This document shows positions 17,411 through 26,770 of a stretch of DNA of 42,515 bases, piece by piece. Source of the DNA: Carnobacterium sp. (GTDB lineage Bacteria > Bacillota > Bacilli > Lactobacillales > Carnobacteriaceae); assembly GCA_020431645.1 (NCBI GenBank), contig JAGQHW010000007.1, forward strand, positions 1 through 42,515, written 5' to 3'. Positions within the stretch are counted from its first letter, which is position 1; each line of letters begins with the position of its first letter. The position numbers and the translations under genes are program-made. The notes below the pieces were generated by a model, which saw only the letters and a list, made by a program, of their open reading frames with translations, was not told where the DNA came from and did not search any database.

Positions 17411-17566
17411 ACATTAACCCTCTTTCTGCCTTATTGTGGTTTTAAGAGTACCATATAAGGTAGGATGTTTCTATAAGAATAATGAGTAGAATGTATTCTA
17501 CTATTTTCCTACAGTTAATAAACTTTAATAAAAAAGCAATTATAGTAATTATATGGAGGTAAAAAA

Positions 17567-18604
17567 ATGGCTAATCAAACATTAGAGTGGATAAAGTATT
17601 TAACCAATATCCCTTCTCCAACAGGTAATACAAGTGAAATTATAAAAGAAATAAAGAAAATTATTTCAGCACTAGGCTATGAAATTCGTGAGAACAATAA
17701 AGGTAGCTTAATCGTAACAGTTGATGGAGCAGATAGTAGAAGACAACGATTTGTTACTGCCCATGTTGACACACTTGGAGCGATGGTACGTATTATAAAG
17801 CCAGATGGCCGATTAAAAATGGATTTAATTGGAGGATTTCGATACAATGCTATAGAGGGTGAGTACTGCACTATCCACACGTCAAAAGGAAAAACGTACA
17901 CAGGCACTATTCTTTTGCACCAAACAAGTGTGCATGTCTACAAAGAAGCTGGAACAGCTGAAAGAAATCAAGAGAATATGGAAATACGTGTTGATGAAAA
18001 AACTCAAAATAAAGAAGAAACAATGCAATTGGGAATTGAAGTAGGAGACTTTATTAGTTTTGATCCTCGTACAGAAGTAACCGAAAGTGGATTTATAAAA
18101 TCTCGTCATCTTGACGACAAAGTAAGCGTGGCTATATTGATAACTTTTTTAGAAAAAATAAAAAGAGATAAAGTTAAATTACCTTATACTACTCAGTTTT
18201 TTATTTCTAATAATGAAGAAATTGGTTATGGTGGAAACTCAAATATATCTGAAAAAGTAGTAGACTATTTAGCAGTAGATATGGGTGCAATAGGCGATGA
18301 CCAACAAACAGATGAGTACTCTGTTTCTATCTGCGTAAAAGATAGCAGTGGACCTTATCACTACATGCTAAGAAAACAATTAACCAACCTTTGCATTGAA
18401 AATTCTATTCCTTATCGATTGGATATTTATCCTTTTTATGGTAGTGATGCTTCGGCAGCAATGAAAGCAGGAGCGGATGTTCGCCACGCATTAATTGGTG
18501 CAGGAATTGATGCCAGTCACGCTTACGAGAGAACTCATTTATCGTCAATAGAAGCAACAGAAAAATTAATAGAGAGCTATTTACTTAGTTCTATGATGGA
18601 TTAA
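17567..18604 (+). CDS. M42 family metallopeptidase (glutamyl aminopeptidase type)
   Basis: M42 enzymes are large oligomeric aminopeptidases with two metals that trim peptides in the cytoplasm. The 345 residues show the metal and catalytic motifs in order: TAHVDTLG, RHLDDK, NNEEIGYGG with the catalytic Glu pair, AVDMG, and the final metal His in ASHAYERTH. An inserted domain at about 85-165 is usual. TATGGAGG lies before the ATG. The following permease gene starts 22 bases later, so they likely form one unit. Annotations in the family vary between endoglucanase and aminopeptidase; peptidase is far better supported. Confidence 0.92.
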   Translation: MANQTLEWIKYLTNIPSPTGNTSEIIKEIKKIISALGYEIRENNKGSLIVTVDGADSRRQRFVTAHVDTLGAMVRIIKPDGRLKMDLIGGFRYNAIEGEYCTIHTSKGKTYTGTILLHQTSVHVYKEAGTAERNQENMEIRVDEKTQNKEETMQLGIEVGDFISFDPRTEVTESGFIKSRHLDDKVSVAILITFLEKIKRDKVKLPYTTQFFISNNEEIGYGGNSNISEKVVDYLAVDMGAIGDDQQTDEYSVSICVKDSSGPYHYMLRKQLTNLCIENSIPYRLDIYPFYGSDASAAMKAGADVRHALIGAGIDASHAYERTHLSSIEATEKLIESYLLSSMMD

Positions 18605-18626
18605 TTACAAAATAGGAGATGAAAAA

Positions 18627-19742
18627 ATGGAACTCTTCAAGAAATCAAAATTGATGTTTTGGTCTATCTGGTTATTAGTTATAGCTACTTTGATCTTTAT
18701 GTCTACAAAAATTGACTTTATATTTCAACCCATTACAACATTTGTTTCAACGTTGTTTACGCCGATATTAGTAGCTGGATTTTTATACTATCTCTTGAAT
18801 CCAATTGTCAATATAATGGAGAAAACTAATATAAAACGTAAATATAGTATCCTAATTATTTTACTATTATTCATAGGGATTCTAGTGGTTTTAATTGTTT
18901 CAGTTTTACCTGTGTTAGTGAGCCAGATAGGAGAATTTATTGCTAATATTCCTGATTTGATAAAAGCGCTAGAAGCTTACTCTAGGGAAATTATTAGACA
19001 ACCATGGTTAAAAGATTTCAATATAGAAAAATCGATGAATGAATTAGATTTATCTATTGGTAATGTTGCTAATATTGTTTTTTCAGGTATCACAAATAGC
19101 GTAGGTTCAATATTTGGAGCAGTTGCGAATACGACAATCGTTATTTTTACAGCTCCTATTATTTTATTTTATATGTTCAAAGACGGTCAACAATTTAGAC
19201 CGGCAGTAGCAAAATTTTTTCCAAAAGAATTTAGAGGACAGTTGATTGAGCTACTTGGACAAATGAATAAAACAATTGCTTCTTATATTAGTGGTCAATC
19301 ATTAGTGTGTCTGATGGTTGGAATCTTTACATTTATTGGCTATATGATTACAGGTATGCCTTATGCATTATTGTTGGGGATTATAGCAGGCGTTACGAAT
19401 ATTATTCCTTATGTTGGTCCATATATAGGGGCAGCTCCTGCAGTTATTATTGGGCTTACTATTTCTCCAACAAAAGCAATCTTGGTAGCACTAGTAGTCT
19501 TAGTTGTTCAACAGATAGATGGAAACTTTATTTCTCCAAACGTTATTGGGAAAACGTTAGATATCCATCCGTTAACGATTATTGTTATTTTACTTGTTGC
19601 AGGTAATTTAGCAGGACTACTAGGCATGATTTTGGGTGTTCCATTTTATGCAGTAGTAAAGACAATAGTGGTTTATCTACATGATATGATAAATATAAAA
19701 AAAAGACACCAAAGTTCGCAGCTTGAAGAAGTCAGAAAGTAA
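18627..19742 (+). CDS. AI-2E family transporter (PerM/YdbI-like)
   Basis: The 371-residue protein is mostly hydrophobic with about seven to eight membrane helices and a polar central stretch at about 105-140 (IPDLIKALEAYSREI). The C-terminal block with GITNIIPYVGP-like sequence (here GVTNIIPYVGPYIGAAPAV) and QQIDGNFISPNVIG is diagnostic. Despite the name, few members export AI-2; others act as ion antiporters, and the substrate here is open. AGGAGATG precedes the start, and a terminator follows. Confidence 0.9.
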   Translation: MELFKKSKLMFWSIWLLVIATLIFMSTKIDFIFQPITTFVSTLFTPILVAGFLYYLLNPIVNIMEKTNIKRKYSILIILLLFIGILVVLIVSVLPVLVSQIGEFIANIPDLIKALEAYSREIIRQPWLKDFNIEKSMNELDLSIGNVANIVFSGITNSVGSIFGAVANTTIVIFTAPIILFYMFKDGQQFRPAVAKFFPKEFRGQLIELLGQMNKTIASYISGQSLVCLMVGIFTFIGYMITGMPYALLLGIIAGVTNIIPYVGPYIGAAPAVIIGLTISPTKAILVALVVLVVQQIDGNFISPNVIGKTLDIHPLTIIVILLVAGNLAGLLGMILGVPFYAVVKTIVVYLHDMINIKKRHQSSQLEEVRK

Positions 19743-19783
19743 TACAGTTCAAACGGGAGAAAAATAGTATATATAGCGATTTT

Positions 19784-19833
19784 AAATAAGCATTTAGAAG
19801 GAGATTTTTCTACTTTCTAGAGGCTTATTTTTT
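19784..19833 (+). terminator. Terminator after the AI-2E transporter
   Basis: AAATAAGC (19784-19791) pairs with GCTTATTT (19823-19830), with partial inner pairing, and is followed by T residues. It lies 40 bases after the stop codon. Confidence 0.75.
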
Positions 19834-19916
19834 AAAAAAGAAATTCTGATTTATTATATGAAAAATGATAAGTCTAAGTGAAATGAATCTTTATGTTTTC
19901 TTTTCTTTTATTATTG

Positions 19917-19925
19917 TGATATAGT
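19917..19925 (+). promoter_or_regulatory. Candidate extended -10 promoter of nox
   Basis: TGaTATAGT is an extended -10 element about 95 bases before the nox start. No clear -35 box is seen. I looked for a Rex operator here and did not find a second half-site. Confidence 0.5.
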
Positions 19926-20018
19926 AAACGAGTGTTTAGTGAATAATAATACCAGCTAAGTGGTGCCAATTTTATTAAACGAATCCAATAAAAAGTTAAT
20001 AATAGGGGGAATTACAAC

Positions 20019-21377
20019 ATGAAAGTAATCGTAATTGGCTGTACTCATGCAGGAACGTCCGCGGTAAAAACAATTTTAAATGATAACCCTTCAGTAGAGG
20101 TAGCAGTTTTCGAACGAAATGACAATATTTCTTTTTTATCTTGTGGAATAGCATTATACGTAGGTGGTGTAGTAAAAGATCCTGCAGGACTATTTTACTC
20201 AAATCCTGAAGAACTAGCATCTATGGGTGCAACAGTCAAAATGGAACACAATGTTAAAGAAATTGATACAGTTGCTAAAAAAGTAATCGTTGAGAATATT
20301 TTAACTGGTGAAGTATTTGAAGAGTCATATGATAAATTAGTTAATACGACAGGTTCTTGGCCAATTATTCCACCGATTCCAGGCATTGATCATAAAAATA
20401 TCTTATTGTGTAAAAATTATAACCAAGCAAATGAATTAATTGCTAAATCAAAAGATGCTAAAAAAATCACAATTGTTGGTGGTGGTTATATTGGGATTGA
20501 ATTAGTTGAAGCTTTTGCTGAGTCTGGCAAAGAAGTAACGTTAATTGATGGTTTAGACCGTATTTTAAATAAATATCTTGATAAAGAATTTACAGATGTA
20601 CTAGAAGCAGACTTACAAGAGCGTGGAATTAAGTTAGCATTGAATCAATCAGTTAATGGATTTAACGCTAACGAAGCTGGTGAAGTTGTTTCTGTTATGA
20701 CGGCACAAGGTGAATATGAAGCAGATTTAGTCGTTATGTGTGTAGGATTCCGTCCTAATAACGATTTATTAAAAGGTCAAGTCGATATGTTACCAAATGG
20801 AGCAATCATTGTGGATGATTACATGAGAACAAGCAATCCTGATATTTATGCTGCAGGAGATAGCTGTGCAGTAAACTACAATCCTAATGGTGGACATGCT
20901 TATATTCCTTTAGCTACAAATGCTGTTCGTATGGGCACATTAGTAGGTAAAAATATAATAGAGCCTAAGGTAAGATATAGAGGGACTCAATCAACATCAG
21001 GTTTGTATTTGTTCGGTTTTAATATTGGATCAACAGGTGTGACAACAAGTGGTGCACCACACTTTGATCTAGATGTTCGCTCTGTTTTAGTTAAAGATAA
21101 CTATCGTCCAGAATTCATGCCAACAACTGAAGAAGTATTAATGCAATTAGTTTATGAAGTAGGTACAAATCGCATTGTGGGTGGACAACTGATGTCGAAA
21201 TATGATGTTACTCAATCTGCTAATACCCTTTCTTTAGCCATTCAAAATAAAATGACTATTGAAGATCTAGCATATGTTGATTTCTTCTTCCAACCTCACT
21301 TTGATCGTCCTTGGAACTACTTGAATATTTTAGCCCAAGCAGCAGTCGAACAAGAAAGAAAATTAGCTGTAAAATAA
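20019..21377 (+). CDS. nox: H2O-forming NADH oxidase
   Basis: This flavoenzyme reduces oxygen to water with NADH, restoring NAD for fermentation and lowering oxygen stress. The 452 residues contain an N-terminal FAD-binding Rossmann fold (VIVIGCTHAGTSA), the redox-active Cys42 in FLSCGIALY, the NADH-binding ITIVGGGYIGIEL at about residues 150-162, and the FAD-binding IYAAGDSCA. The C-terminal dimerisation domain is complete. AGGGGGA precedes the ATG. Cys42 and the overall form favour the water-forming type; CoA-disulfide reductase is the main alternative. It has its own promoter and terminator. Confidence 0.93.
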   Translation: MKVIVIGCTHAGTSAVKTILNDNPSVEVAVFERNDNISFLSCGIALYVGGVVKDPAGLFYSNPEELASMGATVKMEHNVKEIDTVAKKVIVENILTGEVFEESYDKLVNTTGSWPIIPPIPGIDHKNILLCKNYNQANELIAKSKDAKKITIVGGGYIGIELVEAFAESGKEVTLIDGLDRILNKYLDKEFTDVLEADLQERGIKLALNQSVNGFNANEAGEVVSVMTAQGEYEADLVVMCVGFRPNNDLLKGQVDMLPNGAIIVDDYMRTSNPDIYAAGDSCAVNYNPNGGHAYIPLATNAVRMGTLVGKNIIEPKVRYRGTQSTSGLYLFGFNIGSTGVTTSGAPHFDLDVRSVLVKDNYRPEFMPTTEEVLMQLVYEVGTNRIVGGQLMSKYDVTQSANTLSLAIQNKMTIEDLAYVDFFFQPHFDRPWNYLNILAQAAVEQERKLAVK

Positions 21378-21402
21378 TTTAGAAGATACTTTTAGTGTCT
21401 CA

Positions 21403-21438
21403 AAGGGGGAGAGGGCGGTTGTCCTTTCTTCCTTTTTT
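21403..21438 (+). terminator. Terminator after nox
   Basis: AAGGGGGAGAGG pairs with CCTTTCTTCCTT using several G-U pairs across an 8-base loop, and leads into a T run. Confidence 0.85.
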
Positions 21439-21496
21439 ATTTTTGTTAAATAATAAGAAAGAAAGTTAGTAGTTTTTTAAAGGGATGTGAAGAAAA

Positions 21497-22072
21497 ATGA
21501 AAAAAAACAAAAAAATTGTTTCTGCTTTAATAGCTTTGCTTATTGCTTTGACTGGTGGATATGTTGTATCAGACTCCTCAACAAACTCCTCAACAAACTC
21601 ATCAGTAGGAGTAGAAGAACAAAAAGTAATGATAGAGCTAGAAAGAGTAATCGATGGTGATACAATTGTGTACACTGAAAATGGTGAAAGTAAAAAAATG
21701 CGTTTGCTTTTAATAGATACTCCTGAAAGTACGACAGCTAAAAGCGGTACAATTCAGCCGTTTGGCAAAGAATCAAAAGAATTTTTAACAGATTATTTAG
21801 TAGGGAAAAATTTATCACTAGCATATGAAGAGACCGAAGAACAGGAAGATCAGGAAGATCAGTACGGGCGAGTATTAGCTTATTTATTTGCTGATGGAGA
21901 ACTCGTTCAAAAAAAATTAGTGCGCGAAGGATTGGCGAGAGTGGGCTATGAAAAAGGACAAGAAATTTATCTTGATGATTTAAAAGAGGCAGAGCAAGCG
22001 GCTATGTTAGAAAAAAAGAATATTTGGTCGATAAAGGATTACGTAGGAAAATATGGTTTTAATAATAAATAA
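21497..22072 (+). CDS. Secreted thermonuclease-like nuclease (SNase domain)
   Basis: The 191-residue protein has a signal-like N-terminus: KKNKK, then a hydrophobic core at about 8-24. A Ser/Thr/Asn-rich linker and a staphylococcal nuclease domain from about residue 48 follow. Expected active-site segments are present: VIDGDTI, RLLLIDTPES with calcium and catalytic residues, and YGRVLAYLF with the second arginine. Such enzymes cut DNA and RNA outside the cell. No lipobox cysteine is seen, so it may be released or held by an uncleaved signal anchor. Two short tandem repeats lie inside the gene, at 21574-21597 and 21842-21859. Confidence 0.9.
   Translation: MKKNKKIVSALIALLIALTGGYVVSDSSTNSSTNSSVGVEEQKVMIELERVIDGDTIVYTENGESKKMRLLLIDTPESTTAKSGTIQPFGKESKEFLTDYLVGKNLSLAYEETEEQEDQEDQYGRVLAYLFADGELVQKKLVREGLARVGYEKGQEIYLDDLKEAEQAAMLEKKNIWSIKDYVGKYGFNNK
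21574..21597 (+). repeat. Tandem 12-base repeat in the nuclease linker
   Basis: Two exact copies of CTCCTCAACAAA, followed by a decayed third copy, encode the SSTN units of the linker. The length is a multiple of three, so copy changes keep the frame. Confidence 0.8.
21842..21859 (+). repeat. Tandem 9-base repeat in the nuclease domain
   Basis: Two copies of CAGGAAGAT plus a partial third encode an acidic Glu-Asp-Gln loop just before the YGR motif. Confidence 0.75.
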
Positions 22073-22089
22073 AAAAATCTTAGTGAGTG

Positions 22090-22098
22090 TGCTATAAT
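22090..22098 (+). promoter_or_regulatory. Extended -10 promoter of prfC
   Basis: TGcTATAAT matches the extended -10 consensus; no -35 is evident. It would give a leader of about 115 bases before prfC. Confidence 0.6.
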
Positions 22099-22135
22099 TA
22101 TTTAGATTATAGTTAAAAAAGAGTGCAATAGAAAA

Positions 22136-22169
22136 GGGTGTTGACATGTAGATGCATGCCATTAAGTAA
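22136..22169 (+). other. Start-stop element and 5-codon mini ORF in the prfC leader
   Basis: GGGTG (22136-22140) is followed 5 bases later by ATG-TAG (22146-22151), a start codon directly next to a stop codon. ATG at 22152 then begins a 5-codon frame ending in TAA at 22167. Both are too short to prove expression. They stand in the leader of a gene for a termination factor. Confidence 0.3.
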
Positions 22170-22217
22170 AACCACTAAAAAAACTATTAAATAATGATTT
22201 AAATGAGGGATGCTAAA

Positions 22218-23801
22218 ATGGAACAAAAGCTAAAAGACGAAGTAGAATCAAGAAAAACATTTGCGATTATTTCCCATCCAGATGCTGGGAAAACTACGAT
22301 TACTGAACAACTTTTATTATTTGGTGGAGCAATTCGCCAAGCAGGGACAGTTAAGGGTAAAAAAACAGGGAAATTTGCTACTTCTGACTGGATGGAAATT
22401 GAAAAACAACGTGGGATTTCTGTTACTAGTTCAGTGATGCAGTTCGAATATCAAGGGAAAAAAATTAATATTCTTGATACACCTGGGCACGAGGATTTTT
22501 CAGAAGATACTTATAGAACCTTAATGGCTGTTGATAGTGCAGTGATGGTCATTGATAGCGGAAAAGGAATCGAGCCCCAAACTAAGAAACTTTTCCAAGT
22601 TTGTCGTATGCGTGGTATTCCAATTTTTACATTTATTAACAAACTTGATCGTGACGGCAAAGAACCATTAGAATTACTAGAAGAATTAGAAGAAGTTTTA
22701 GAAATTGATTCTTACCCCATGAATTGGCCTATTGGAATGGGCAGAGGTTTGCTAGGATTATATGATAACTATAATAAACGAATCGAAATTCATCATCCCG
22801 ATATAAATGGAATAAACGGAGAAAAAATTGTTGAGTTAAATGCAGAAGGCAAAATAGAAGGAGACCACCCTATAAAAAAATCTTCTTTATATGATCAAGC
22901 CTTGGATGATATTGAATTATTAAACGAAGCTGGGAACGATTTTTCTGAGGAGAAAATTATAAATGGAGAATTAACACCCGTATTTTTTGGTTCTGCATTA
23001 ACTAATTTTGGCGTTCAAACATTTCTAGATACTTTCTTGAATTTTGCACCTAGTCCATCGTCTCATAAAGATGTAGCAGGGAATAAAGTACCAGCAACAA
23101 ATGATGAATTTTCAGGTTTCATTTTTAAGATACAAGCGAATATGAATCCCGCTCATCGAGATCGTATAGCTTTTATCCGAATTTGTTCAGGCGAGTTTGA
23201 GCGAGGAATGGACGTAACTCTTGCTAGAACAAAAAAGAAAATAAAATTATCTAACTCCACTCAGTTTATGGCTGAGAGCCGAGAGGTTGTTCAAAGAGCA
23301 GTTGCCGGAGATATTATTGGTTTATACGATACAGGGAACTTTCAAATTGGAGACACTATTTTTGAAGGTAAGAAAAGTGTTGAGTTTGAAAAACTACCGC
23401 AGTTTACACCTGAGATTTTTATGAAAGTTTCTGCTAAAAATGTTATGAAACAAAAGTCGTTTCATAAAGGTGTTCAACAACTAGTACAAGAAGGAGCCAT
23501 TCAATTGTATAAAACGTTCCATACAGAAGATTATATTCTAGGAGCAGTAGGACAGCTACAATTTGAAGTCTTTCAGTACAGAATGCTTCATGAATACAAA
23601 TCAGAAGTGATTATGACTCCAATGGGTAATAAGATAGCACGTTGGATTAAACCGGAGCAATTAGATACAAGTATGTCATCTAGTAGAAATTTACTTGTTC
23701 GAGATCGTTTCGATCAACCCTTATTCTTATTTGAAAACCAGTTTGCTATGCATTGGTTTGCAGATAAGTATCCAAATGTAGAGTTAACGTCATTGCTATA
23801 A
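22218..23801 (+). CDS. prfC: Peptide chain release factor 3
   Basis: RF3 is a translational GTPase that removes RF1 and RF2 from the ribosome after peptide release. The 527-residue protein has the GTPase G1 motif SHPDAGKTT, the switch region [11 protein letters not shown]3 [12 protein letters not shown] and G4 NKLD. Domain 2 and a C-terminal RF3 domain follow. The ATG at 22218 has GAGGGATG upstream, while the ATG at 22203 lies before that site. It is transcribed alone, with a terminator after it. Confidence 0.95.
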   Translation: MEQKLKDEVESRKTFAIISHPDAGKTTITEQLLLFGGAIRQAGTVKGKKTGKFATSDWMEIEKQRGISVTSSVMQFEYQGKKINILDTPGHEDFSEDTYRTLMAVDSAVMVIDSGKGIEPQTKKLFQVCRMRGIPIFTFINKLDRDGKEPLELLEELEEVLEIDSYPMNWPIGMGRGLLGLYDNYNKRIEIHHPDINGINGEKIVELNAEGKIEGDHPIKKSSLYDQALDDIELLNEAGNDFSEEKIINGELTPVFFGSALTNFGVQTFLDTFLNFAPSPSSHKDVAGNKVPATNDEFSGFIFKIQANMNPAHRDRIAFIRICSGEFERGMDVTLARTKKKIKLSNSTQFMAESREVVQRAVAGDIIGLYDTGNFQIGDTIFEGKKSVEFEKLPQFTPEIFMKVSAKNVMKQKSFHKGVQQLVQEGAIQLYKTFHTEDYILGAVGQLQFEVFQYRMLHEYKSEVIMTPMGNKIARWIKPEQLDTSMSSSRNLLVRDRFDQPLFLFENQFAMHWFADKYPNVELTSLL

Positions 23802-23829
23802 AAATAATTTAACAAAAAATAGTAAAATT

Positions 23830-23861
23830 AAAACCTCATACATTTTTCAGTGTGGGGTTTT
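23830..23861. terminator. Terminator between prfC and DUF1827 gene
   Basis: AAAACCTCATAC pairs with GTGTGGGGTTTT across an 8-base loop. Since both arms have A/T ends, it can serve the two converging genes. Confidence 0.75.
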
Positions 23862-23897
23862 AGCTTTACTATTTTTTATACAATAATTGAGAAAGGA

Positions 23898-24182
23898 TTA
23901 TTTGGGTTTTATTAATACAGATAACTCAACAATGTTCGGCGCATGTAAAATATCTACTTGATCAATAGTTGTTTCTAAGATATTATCTACCGCGTATTTT
24001 ATTTCAGCATTTTTTATGTTGCGATGCTTGTTTAGTAATAAGACATCTTCATGAGTAGGAGCTCCCGAAAAAATTACAGTTGTCGGACCTAATGTATAAA
24101 CTTTTATAAAGTTTGCATCAGTACTCCCTAATTGCTCGGTTACTAAATCTATATGGCTATTGGTAACGTCAATAAGCTTCAT
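23898..24182 (-). CDS. DUF1827 family protein
   Basis: The 94-residue protein begins MKLIDVTNSH and contains TTVIFSGAPTHEDVLLLN, matching DUF1827, a family mostly limited to Lactobacillales. It is soluble, with alternating strands and helices. No function is known. AGAGGTGA precedes the ATG on the minus strand. It sits between prfC and clpE, as in enterococci, but has its own promoter and is separated from clpE by a terminator. Confidence 0.82.
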   Translation of the reverse strand: MKLIDVTNSHIDLVTEQLGSTDANFIKVYTLGPTTVIFSGAPTHEDVLLLNKHRNIKNAEIKYAVDNILETTIDQVDILHAPNIVELSVLIKPK

Positions 24183-24221
24183 TTTTTCACCTCTTTTTTT
24201 AGAATCTAGTAGATTAAGACT

Positions 24222-24250
24222 ATTATATAATTAATGAGTAGTAAATTCAA
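24222..24250 (-). promoter_or_regulatory. Sigma-A type promoter of the DUF1827 gene
   Basis: The minus strand reads TTGAAT (24245-24250), a 17-base spacer, then TATAAT (24222-24227), about 40 bases before the start codon. Confidence 0.75.
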
Positions 24251-24307
24251 AGTATATTAATTTAGTGAAATAGGGTAAATCATAAGCTGAAAAGGTATGT
24301 AAGTAAA

Positions 24308-24337
24308 AGGATGTCTAGACTAATTTCTAAACATCCT
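24308..24337 (-). terminator. Terminator of clpE
   Basis: On the minus strand AGGATGTTTAGA pairs with TCTAGACATCCT with one wobble and is followed by TTTACTT. It lies 25 bases after the clpE stop. Confidence 0.65.
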
Positions 24338-24361
24338 CTTAAATGACTAAACCATAATCAA

Positions 24362-26590
24362 TTAATTAGTACTTTGGTTAGCTTTTGTAAATGCAGCAAC
24401 TTCCTCTTTAGAAGAAACAATAATATCACCCTTATCATTCAATGAAGCAAGTAGATTTTTTATTTCAGGATAATCGATATAAAAATCAGCAATCCTATCT
24501 TCTATTTGTTCTTGAATAACACGACGCAATGGGCGAGCGCCTAATTTAGGATCGTATCCTAAGTCTACTAATTTATTCTTAGTAAGTTGATCAGCAGCAA
24601 TGCTAATTCCTTGATCTTTGAGCATATCGTTAACATCTTGTAACATTAAATCAACAATGACGAGTAAATGCTCCTGTTCTAATGCATTAAATTCAACGAT
24701 TGCATCAAAGCGATTAATGAATTCGGGTTTAAAGAAATCAGTTAAATGATTTAATATAGATTTCTGGTTGCCTTTAGTAGTAGCAGAAAATCCAACATTT
24801 GCCTCTATAGAACCACTTCCTGCGTTACTTGTCATAACAATAATAGTATCCTTAAAACTAACTGTACGACCTTGCGCATCTGTTAAACGGCCATCTTCTA
24901 GAATCTGTAAAAACATGTGTAAAACATCAGGATGAGCTTTCTCAATTTCATCTAAGAGTAAAATACTATAAGGATTACGACGTACTTTCTCAGTAAGTTG
25001 TCCTGCTTCATCGTATCCTATATATCCTGGAGGAGAACCGATTAACTTAGAAATACTATGTTTCTCCATGTATTCACTCATATCAAAACGAATATAAGCC
25101 TCTTTATTGCCAAATAATTCTAAAGCTAATTGTTTAGCTAATTCTGTTTTACCAACTCCTGTTGGTCCAACAAATAAAAACGAACCAATTGGGCGATTCT
25201 TTTTATTTAACCCAATTCTACTTCTACGAATAGCTTTTGATATTTTTTCAATCGCCTGATTTTGGCCAATAACCTGTTTGCGTAAATCTGTTTCTAAATT
25301 TTTAAGTTGAGCTTGTTCTTTGATTTTAAGTTTACCTACTGGAATATTAGTCTTTGTCTCAATAATATGAACCATATCTTTTTCAGTCACGATAGGTCGT
25401 TCTTTTGATTGAATGGTCTGATTTTCGCGCATAGCTGCAAATTTAATCGCTTGATCTCGACAGAATGCAGCTTTTTCATAGTCTTCTTCTTTTAATGCAG
25501 CTTGTTTTTGTTGAGCAATTTCCGCTAATTTATCTTCAATCAGTTTTGGATCCATTACTTTTATAGTCAAGTTCTTTTTAGAACCTGATTCGTCAAGTAA
25601 ATCAATCGCTTTATCTGGTAAAAAACGATCTTGGATATAACGACTAGACAATAAAACGGCCTGCTTTATTGCTTCGTCGGTATAAGAAACTTGATGATAG
25701 TTTTCGTATTTACTTTTAATTCCTTTTAAAATATCAATTGTTTCTTCTACAGAAGGTTCGCTTACTTGGACAGGCTGTAAGCGACGCTCCAGAGCAGCAT
25801 CTCTTTCAATAGAACGATATTCTTTTAGCGTAGTTGCTCCAACTAATTGAAGTTCGCCACGAGCTAAAGCTGGTTTTAACATATTTCCTGCATCTAGGCT
25901 ACCTTCTGCGTTACCAGCACCTACAATTTCATGCACTTCATCAATGAAAAGAATAATGGTAGGATTTTTTTTCATTTCATCCATTAATTGTTGCATTCTT
26001 TCTTCAAATTGTCCTCTGACACCTGTTCCCTGTACTAAAGAAGCAACATCCAATTGAATGACTTCTTTATTTAGTAGCTTTTCAGGCACTTCAGCATTTA
26101 TAATTTTTAAAGCTAATCCTTCTATTACAGCTGTTTTACCAACACCAGGTTCACCAATTAAAACAGGATTATTTTTAGTCCGTCGATTTAGTATCTCAAT
26201 CACGCGGTCAATTTCATTATCTCTTCCTATAACAGGATCGATAGCACCATTTCTAGCCAAGTCGGTTATATTTATTCCAAACTCTCCTAAAAGACCGCTT
26301 ATTTTTCTTGTAGGAGGATACTCACTTTGACTACTGTCATTATTTTTATTTGATTGAGCATCTTGATTACTAATCTCAGGGAAACGGATAGATTGGAAAA
26401 AGTCCTCTAAACTACCTAAACCAAAAGGATCTTGAGGTAATTGATGCTTGTCATTTGTATTTCCTTTACCATTAGCTTTCTTTAACAAACGATAACAATT
26501 TTGGCATATATCCAATTGGCCTTTTTGACCATTCATATTTGTGTACAAATGAATGGTTGCATCTAGTTGTTGACAATTTTGACACAACAT
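24362..26590 (-). CDS. clpE: ATP-dependent Clp protease ATP-binding subunit ClpE
   Basis: ClpE is a Hsp100 ATPase that unfolds damaged proteins for ClpP and helps inactivate the CtsR repressor after heat stress. The 742-residue protein has the ClpE-specific N-terminal zinc finger with Cys3, Cys6, Cys29 and Cys32. The first AAA module carries GEPGVGKT and ILFIDEVHE, a UVR coiled-coil region is seen near [15 protein letters not shown], and the second AAA module carries GPTGVGKTE and LLLDEIEKA. The ClpP-docking tripeptide VGF is present in NVGFSA. I start it at 26590 (MLCQNC) because the zinc finger begins there; an upstream ATG at 26641 falls inside a CtsR box. Confidence 0.95.
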   Translation of the reverse strand: MLCQNCQQLDATIHLYTNMNGQKGQLDICQNCYRLLKKANGKGNTNDKHQLPQDPFGLGSLEDFFQSIRFPEISNQDAQSNKNNDSSQSEYPPTRKISGLLGEFGINITDLARNGAIDPVIGRDNEIDRVIEILNRRTKNNPVLIGEPGVGKTAVIEGLALKIINAEVPEKLLNKEVIQLDVASLVQGTGVRGQFEERMQQLMDEMKKNPTIILFIDEVHEIVGAGNAEGSLDAGNMLKPALARGELQLVGATTLKEYRSIERDAALERRLQPVQVSEPSVEETIDILKGIKSKYENYHQVSYTDEAIKQAVLLSSRYIQDRFLPDKAIDLLDESGSKKNLTIKVMDPKLIEDKLAEIAQQKQAALKEEDYEKAAFCRDQAIKFAAMRENQTIQSKERPIVTEKDMVHIIETKTNIPVGKLKIKEQAQLKNLETDLRKQVIGQNQAIEKISKAIRRSRIGLNKKNRPIGSFLFVGPTGVGKTELAKQLALELFGNKEAYIRFDMSEYMEKHSISKLIGSPPGYIGYDEAGQLTEKVRRNPYSILLLDEIEKAHPDVLHMFLQILEDGRLTDAQGRTVSFKDTIIVMTSNAGSGSIEANVGFSATTKGNQKSILNHLTDFFKPEFINRFDAIVEFNALEQEHLLVIVDLMLQDVNDMLKDQGISIAADQLTKNKLVDLGYDPKLGARPLRRVIQEQIEDRIADFYIDYPEIKNLLASLNDKGDIIVSSKEEVAAFTKANQSTN

Positions 26591-26640
26591 ATAGCACACA
26601 TCCTTTCGATAATTAATTTTTTTAAGAGCACAAGAAGTCA

Positions 26641-26658
26641 TTGACCTTCTCTGACCTT
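26641..26658 (-). promoter_or_regulatory. CtsR operator 1 of clpE
   Basis: The minus strand reads AAGGTCAGAGAAGGTCAA, two GGTCA heptads in direct repeat matching the CtsR consensus. It lies just downstream of the -10 box. Confidence 0.85.
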
Positions 26659-26664
26659 CTAGTT

Positions 26665-26693
26665 ATTATACACTGACCTTGTCTGACATTCAA
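26665..26693 (-). promoter_or_regulatory. Sigma-A type promoter of clpE
   Basis: The minus strand carries TTGAAT (26688-26693), a 17-base spacer and TATAAT (26665-26670). CtsR operators lie on both sides of the -10 box. Confidence 0.8.
26674..26690 (-). promoter_or_regulatory. CtsR operator 2 of clpE
   Basis: The minus strand reads AATGTCAGACAAGGTCA, a slightly degenerate direct heptad repeat covering the spacer and -35 edge. Confidence 0.75.
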
Positions 26694-26770
26694 GTATAGT
26701 GCTCTATCTTTTAATAAAAAATTAGAGTACACTTAATCCTTAATAAAGCTACTTTCACTTTAGAGGGGAA

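Noticed and set aside
19911-19935. Rex operator at the nox promoter
   Set aside because: TTGTGA is present, but the required inverted half-site TCACAA is not found at the right distance.
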